From the NCBI GenBank assembly GCA_002354635.1, contig DELZ01000004.1, forward strand, positions 186,001-250,000: a stretch of DNA of 64,000 nucleotides, read 5' to 3'. The stretch is from Sphingomonadales bacterium UBA2683 (GTDB taxonomy: Bacteria; Pseudomonadota; Alphaproteobacteria; Sphingomonadales; Sphingomonadaceae). Positions 60,886 through 64,000 of the stretch are shown here, in pieces. The notes beneath the pieces are model-generated. The model had not been told where the DNA came from and ran no database searches. It saw only the letters and a list, made by a program, of their open reading frames with translations. Every line of letters starts with the position of its first letter. The first letter of the stretch is position 1. A program made the position numbers and the translations under genes.

Positions 60886-62184
60886 TCAGCGCAACCCGCA
60901 CTTGCCGCAGACCAAGCCGTTGCCATAAAATTTGTCGGCACCCTTTTTGCCCAGATCTTTGGCCTCTCGGATCAATCCGTTAACAGCCGGTTCGATCCGG
61001 CTGATATTTGCAGCCGGATAATGGGACAACAGACGCACGGCGACAAGCGGAGCGGCAAAGGACGTTCCGCGCAGCGCGACTAGCCGTCCGTTTGGTGAAG
61101 CGCCCTTGATGTCTGCACCAGGAGCGGCAAAATCGACGGGTGTTGCCGTCCCCGCTTCCGGCAGCGCACGTTCATGCTGATCGACGCCGGTCACTCCGAG
61201 TACGCCTTTATAGGCGGCCGGATAGCGTGGCGGCGCGGCAGGCCCGTCATTTCCCACCGCGGCAACGATCAATATGCCTTTCTGCTGTGCCGCTTTGATG
61301 GCCCGTGCCAGCAACCCGTTGTCGGGGCCGACCAGACTGATGGCGACCACCGGTACGTTGCGCTGGGCCATCCAGCCCAATGCCCGGGCGATGGCGGTGG
61401 CATTGCCGCCAGCCGGATCGCTGCCATATATATCTGCTGCCAGCAGACCGCGCGCTCCGGAACCGAGACTGGCGGAGATCAGCGAGGCAATCGCGGTGCC
61501 GTGGCTGCTCGCCTTCGGCGCACCCTTTGCAAATCCGCGCTGCTCGACCGGGACATTGATCGCACTGTGCCGGGCGACACCGCCATCGATCAAGCCCATG
61601 GCACCCGGCGCGACATTACTGTTTGCCAGTAATGCAGCATTGGTCGCCTGCGGGCCTGAACCACTGGTGAAATAGATGTTGTCGGCGCTAATTTCTGCTT
61701 CATCGGCCAGCTTTTGCAACCGTTTCTGCTCCGACTTGAGCGACTTGTCCGGACGCGTGCCAAACTTCACATAGCTGAGATCGAGCCCCTCGATCTCGCT
61801 GCGTTCCAATATCCGGAACCCTTCCAATTGTGCTCGTTCCAGCGATGCTTCTGATATGCCGGTCGCAATCAGCACACCGCGAACGGCGGCCTCTCCGCTC
61901 CGATCCCGCTCCACATAGTCGCGGTTCCGGCGCACAAACTGTTTCAGTCGATCGATCCGGAGCCGCTTCAGCGCAGTTCCAAGTTCAGATGGGCTCAATC
62001 GCTCCAATTTCTGGATATCCAGCATGCCGCTGACTGGATCTATCAGGGGTTCAGCCAAGTCCGGTCGCGCATCGCGGGGAAGCGGAAGCACCGGACCGAC
62101 ATTCGGCAAACTCAACTGCGGCCAGACCGCGACAGGCACCAACAGATAGAGCAATGCGGCGGCCCATTTGGTTTTGGTTTTCAT
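60886..62184 (-). CDS. Exported S8 (subtilisin-like) serine protease
   Basis: A 432-residue exported protease. The start at 62184 is chosen because GAAGG lies 5 nt upstream and a signal peptide (KWAAALLYLLVPVAVW) follows directly; an ATG at 62250 lacks such a site. The catalytic triad is visible: Asp in GLIDGGVARH, His in SSHGTAIASL, Ser in RGTSFAAPLVA, with the oxyanion Asn in AAVGNDGPAAP. A helical N-terminal region of about 170 residues may act as a propeptide. The C-terminus ends GLVCGKCGLR, with a CxxC pair. It is divergent from the sigma/anti-sigma operon. Confidence 0.9.
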   Translation of the reverse strand: MKTKTKWAAALLYLLVPVAVWPQLSLPNVGPVLPLPRDARPDLAEPLIDPVSGMLDIQKLERLSPSELGTALKRLRIDRLKQFVRRNRDYVERDRSGEAAVRGVLIATGISEASLERAQLEGFRILERSEIEGLDLSYVKFGTRPDKSLKSEQKRLQKLADEAEISADNIYFTSGSGPQATNAALLANSNVAPGAMGLIDGGVARHSAINVPVEQRGFAKGAPKASSHGTAIASLISASLGSGARGLLAADIYGSDPAGGNATAIARALGWMAQRNVPVVAISLVGPDNGLLARAIKAAQQKGILIVAAVGNDGPAAPPRYPAAYKGVLGVTGVDQHERALPEAGTATPVDFAAPGADIKGASPNGRLVALRGTSFAAPLVAVRLLSHYPAANISRIEPAVNGLIREAKDLGKKGADKFYGNGLVCGKCGLR

Positions 62185-62255
62185 GTCTGCCTTCTTCTCT
62201 GCCAGTTCCGGATTGGCAATCCCGAGGGAATTGCTTTTTTTTGCATTCATGGATT

Positions 62256-62277
62256 AAACGACCCATGAGCGTCGTTT
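62256..62277. promoter_or_regulatory. Inverted repeat between the S8 protease and ECF sigma genes
   Basis: AAACGAC and GTCGTTT form a perfect 7-bp inverted repeat with an 8-nt spacer, placed 37 bp before the sigma-factor ATG. Each strand offers a GTCGTTT, similar to the CGTC/CGTT -10 elements of ECF promoters, so it may combine two divergent autoregulated promoters. No matching -35 was identified. Confidence 0.4.
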
Positions 62278-62313
62278 CATCCATAGACAAACAATAAAGG
62301 ATATCCGCACTGA

Positions 62314-62802
62314 ATGGCCTTTGAACAGGATTTGCTGGAGTTACTCCCGCGATTGCGGCGCTTTGCCCGCAGCCTGACGCGCGATATCAATGATGCAGAC
62401 GACCTGTGCCAGATGGCTCTTGAGCGTGCCCTGAACAAGCGCGACCAGTGGCAGGCAGGAACAAGACTGGATAGCTGGATGTATAGAATTACCCGCAATA
62501 TTTGGATCGACACGGTGCGCGCCGCCGGTCGCCGCGAACAGATCGCCAATGATGATGATGCGATGGCCAATGTCGCGGGTGACGATCATCAACGCATGGA
62601 AAGCCGGATGGAACTCCACGATGTCGACCAGGCCATGGACCGGTTGCCAATCGAGCAGCGCGAAGCGGTCTCCCTCGTTCTGGTTGAAGGCTTTGCTTAC
62701 AAGGAAGCAGCCGCATTGCTGGATATTCCGATCGGAACCCTGACGTCGCGCCTGGTGCGCGGCCGCGAAGCCCTCCAACGGGAACTGGGAGAAGCCGCAT
62801 GA
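62314..62802 (+). CDS. ECF-type RNA polymerase sigma factor
   Basis: A 162-residue sigma-70 family factor with only regions 2 and 4. Region 2 is DINDADDLCQMALERALNKR with TRLDSWMYRITRNIWIDTVR. Region 4 is MDRLPIEQREAVSLVLVEGF followed by the HTH YKEAAALLDIPIGTLTSRLV. The downstream gene, overlapping by 4 nt, encodes the anti-sigma partner. The regulon probably includes the divergent protease, judged by the shared promoter region. Confidence 0.93.
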   Translation: MAFEQDLLELLPRLRRFARSLTRDINDADDLCQMALERALNKRDQWQAGTRLDSWMYRITRNIWIDTVRAAGRREQIANDDDAMANVAGDDHQRMESRMELHDVDQAMDRLPIEQREAVSLVLVEGFAYKEAAALLDIPIGTLTSRLVRGREALQRELGEAA

Positions 62803-63527
62803 CATTCGATGAACAGACCGTCATGGCCTATGTCGATGGCGAATGCGACGCTGTGACCCGGAAGCGCATAGAGAAAGCGATGGTGACCGATACCGCGCTG
62901 GCCGGGCAGATCGCACGGGAACGCGCGCTACGAGACAAATTGGCAGCCCATTACGCGCCGGTCATGAGCGAAGAAATTCCGGATCGACTGGCGGCATTGC
63001 TGACCGCCCCCGCGCGACCTGATGTGGACACCAGCTTTGCTTCTCGACAGGCGCAGAGGGTGATGGCGAAAGAACAACGGGGTCGCGGCTTTGGCGTCGC
63101 CCAGTGGGGCGCGATGGCAGCAACTTTGGCTCTGGGTATCGTTGTCGGCCAATATGGGCTGGACGGTGGCTCGAACTCTCTCTTTGTGCAGCAAGGCAGC
63201 GCGCTTGTTGCCAGTGGTACCCTGGAGCGGACCCTGGACAAGCAACTCGCTTCGGCACAGGCGGATGACAGTGCCTTTCGCATCGGCTTGACCTTCCGCG
63301 CCAAAAGCGGGGTGATCTGCCGCAGCTTCACCGGCGAGGCTGTCTCCGGCATCGGGTGCCGTGAAGGGCAGCAGTGGAAGATGGTCAATACCCTGCCCGG
63401 TGGCGGGCAGAACGACTATCGCCAGGCCTCCAGCAGCGCGATCAATGCGGCGGCAGCCGAGTTGATGGAGGATGCGCCGATGGATGCCGATGCCGAGCGC
63501 AAGTCTCTCGAAACAGGCTGGAGATAA
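62799..63527 (+). CDS. Membrane anti-sigma factor
   Basis: A 242-residue protein. The N-terminal cytosolic part (DEQTVMAYVDGECDAVTRKR) has the anti-sigma helical fold typical of factors paired with ECF sigmas, without the zinc HxxxCxxC motif. One membrane helix lies near residues 101-121 (WGAMAATLALGIVVGQYG). The periplasmic part contains two Cys (GVICRSFTG and SGIGCREGQQW) that could form a disulfide. It overlaps the sigma stop (ATGA), which keeps the two in fixed ratio. Confidence 0.9.
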   Translation: MTFDEQTVMAYVDGECDAVTRKRIEKAMVTDTALAGQIARERALRDKLAAHYAPVMSEEIPDRLAALLTAPARPDVDTSFASRQAQRVMAKEQRGRGFGVAQWGAMAATLALGIVVGQYGLDGGSNSLFVQQGSALVASGTLERTLDKQLASAQADDSAFRIGLTFRAKSGVICRSFTGEAVSGIGCREGQQWKMVNTLPGGGQNDYRQASSSAINAAAAELMEDAPMDADAERKSLETGWR

Positions 63528-63574
63528 CCCCGCTGGCCTGTCTCGGTCGAGATGCGGAGCCCTATTTCAGTCAC

Positions 63575-63605
63575 AAAAAAGGCGGGATCGAATCCCGCCT
63601 TTTTC
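63575..63605. terminator. Bidirectional rho-independent terminator
   Basis: GGCGGGAT and ATCCCGCC form an 8-bp stem around CGA, with a run of A on the left and a run of T on the right. It lies between the convergent anti-sigma gene and the gene at 63623 and can serve both. Confidence 0.9.
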
Positions 63606-63622
63606 GTTTCATTGATGTTTGC

Positions 63623-63949
63623 CTAGTTGCCGATGGTTACCCGGCCAACCACATAGTTGCGATCGCGCATTTCCTCGACATAGTCCTTGTCGGCGTCGAC
63701 CAGTTCATGTTCATATTCTTCCCAGGCATCGCGCGAATCCTCTTTGTCCGTGGCGCGGCGCAAGTCGCTCTTGAGTTCCTTGTCGGCCTCGAGAACATCG
63801 GCAAGATAATTGTACCAGAATTTGTTGTAGACGCCGGCGATCGGTTCGCTTCGTACCACCGCGCGGCTTTCGGCACCATCATGGGCTATGGCTGGAGCCG
63901 TCGCGGCGCTCGCGAGAGCCATAGCCAGAATCATCGGAAATTTGGGCAT
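63623..63949 (-). CDS. Small secreted charged helical protein
   Basis: A 108-residue exported protein. The signal peptide MPKFPMILAMALASAATAPA ends AIA-HD near residue 22. The mature part is rich in Asp, Glu, Lys and Arg and likely helical (ADVLEADKELKSDLRRATDK; WEEYEHELVDADKDYVEEMR). There are no Cys and no motif that I recognise. GGAG precedes the ATG. It is a periplasmic or secreted protein of unknown role. Confidence 0.8.
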   Translation of the reverse strand: MPKFPMILAMALASAATAPAIAHDGAESRAVVRSEPIAGVYNKFWYNYLADVLEADKELKSDLRRATDKEDSRDAWEEYEHELVDADKDYVEEMRDRNYVVGRVTIGN

Positions 63950-64000
63950 TTTTACGTCTCCTTTTTGTGTTGCTGACAGGACAACGACAACGACGGGCTT

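Overview
The window looks like a chromosomal segment of a sphingomonad-type alphaproteobacterium (Sphingomonadales, close to Sphingopyxis, Sphingorhabdus or Parasphingorhabdus). The basis is the nuoA-N block running into birA, coaX, rnj and a DUF1467 gene, the zapA - 6S RNA - formyl-THF cyclo-ligase order, the protein sequences themselves, a fairly high G+C content, and intergenic palindromes of the kind common in these genomes. I see no phage, transposase, CRISPR array, rRNA or plasmid gene. The genus is inferred, not proven.

Layout. 1-0.9 kb: 3' part of a coiled-coil gene. 0.9-19.6 kb, minus strand: DUF1467, rnj, coaX, birA and the complete 14-subunit complex I operon. All four long junctions in that operon carry palindromic repeats, and one also holds an unlisted 30-codon membrane ORF. 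19.7-28.1 kb, minus: inositol-phosphatase family gene, efp, thiE, an O-methyltransferase and a tkt-gap-pgk-fba carbon-metabolism run. 28.3-29.8 kb, plus: coiled-coil ZapA partner, zapA, 6S RNA, formyl-THF cyclo-ligase, DUF2842; then tRNA-Asp on the minus strand. 30.3-38.2 kb, plus: three secreted DUF11-like proteins and a 1712-residue outer-membrane beta-barrel protein, a candidate uncharacterised surface system. 38.4-42.0 kb, minus: branched-chain 2-oxoacid dehydrogenase E2, E1-beta and E1-alpha; then thyA and tRNA-Pro.

43.5-49.2 kb holds what I judge the most interesting system, a DSF (diffusible fatty-acid signal) quorum-sensing module. It has an RpfF-type DSF synthase with both catalytic glutamates, an RpfC-type sensor kinase with the matching membrane domain, receiver and Hpt, and a REC-PAS-GGDEF-EAL protein in the position where the Xanthomonas paradigm has RpfG (REC-HD-GYP). 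49.5-59.6 kb, minus: a neutral-lipid operon of HAD-PlsC fusion, PlsB, WS/DGAT acyltransferase, patatin lipase, two alpha/beta hydrolases and GpsA. Together these could build triacylglycerol or wax ester from glycerol-3-phosphate and take it apart again. 59.9-63.9 kb: a low-complexity secreted protein, a subtilisin-like protease divergent from an ECF sigma/anti-sigma pair, and a small secreted protein.

The branched-chain dehydrogenase, DSF synthase and lipid operon lie close together and all handle acyl chains. A functional link is plausible but is inference only.
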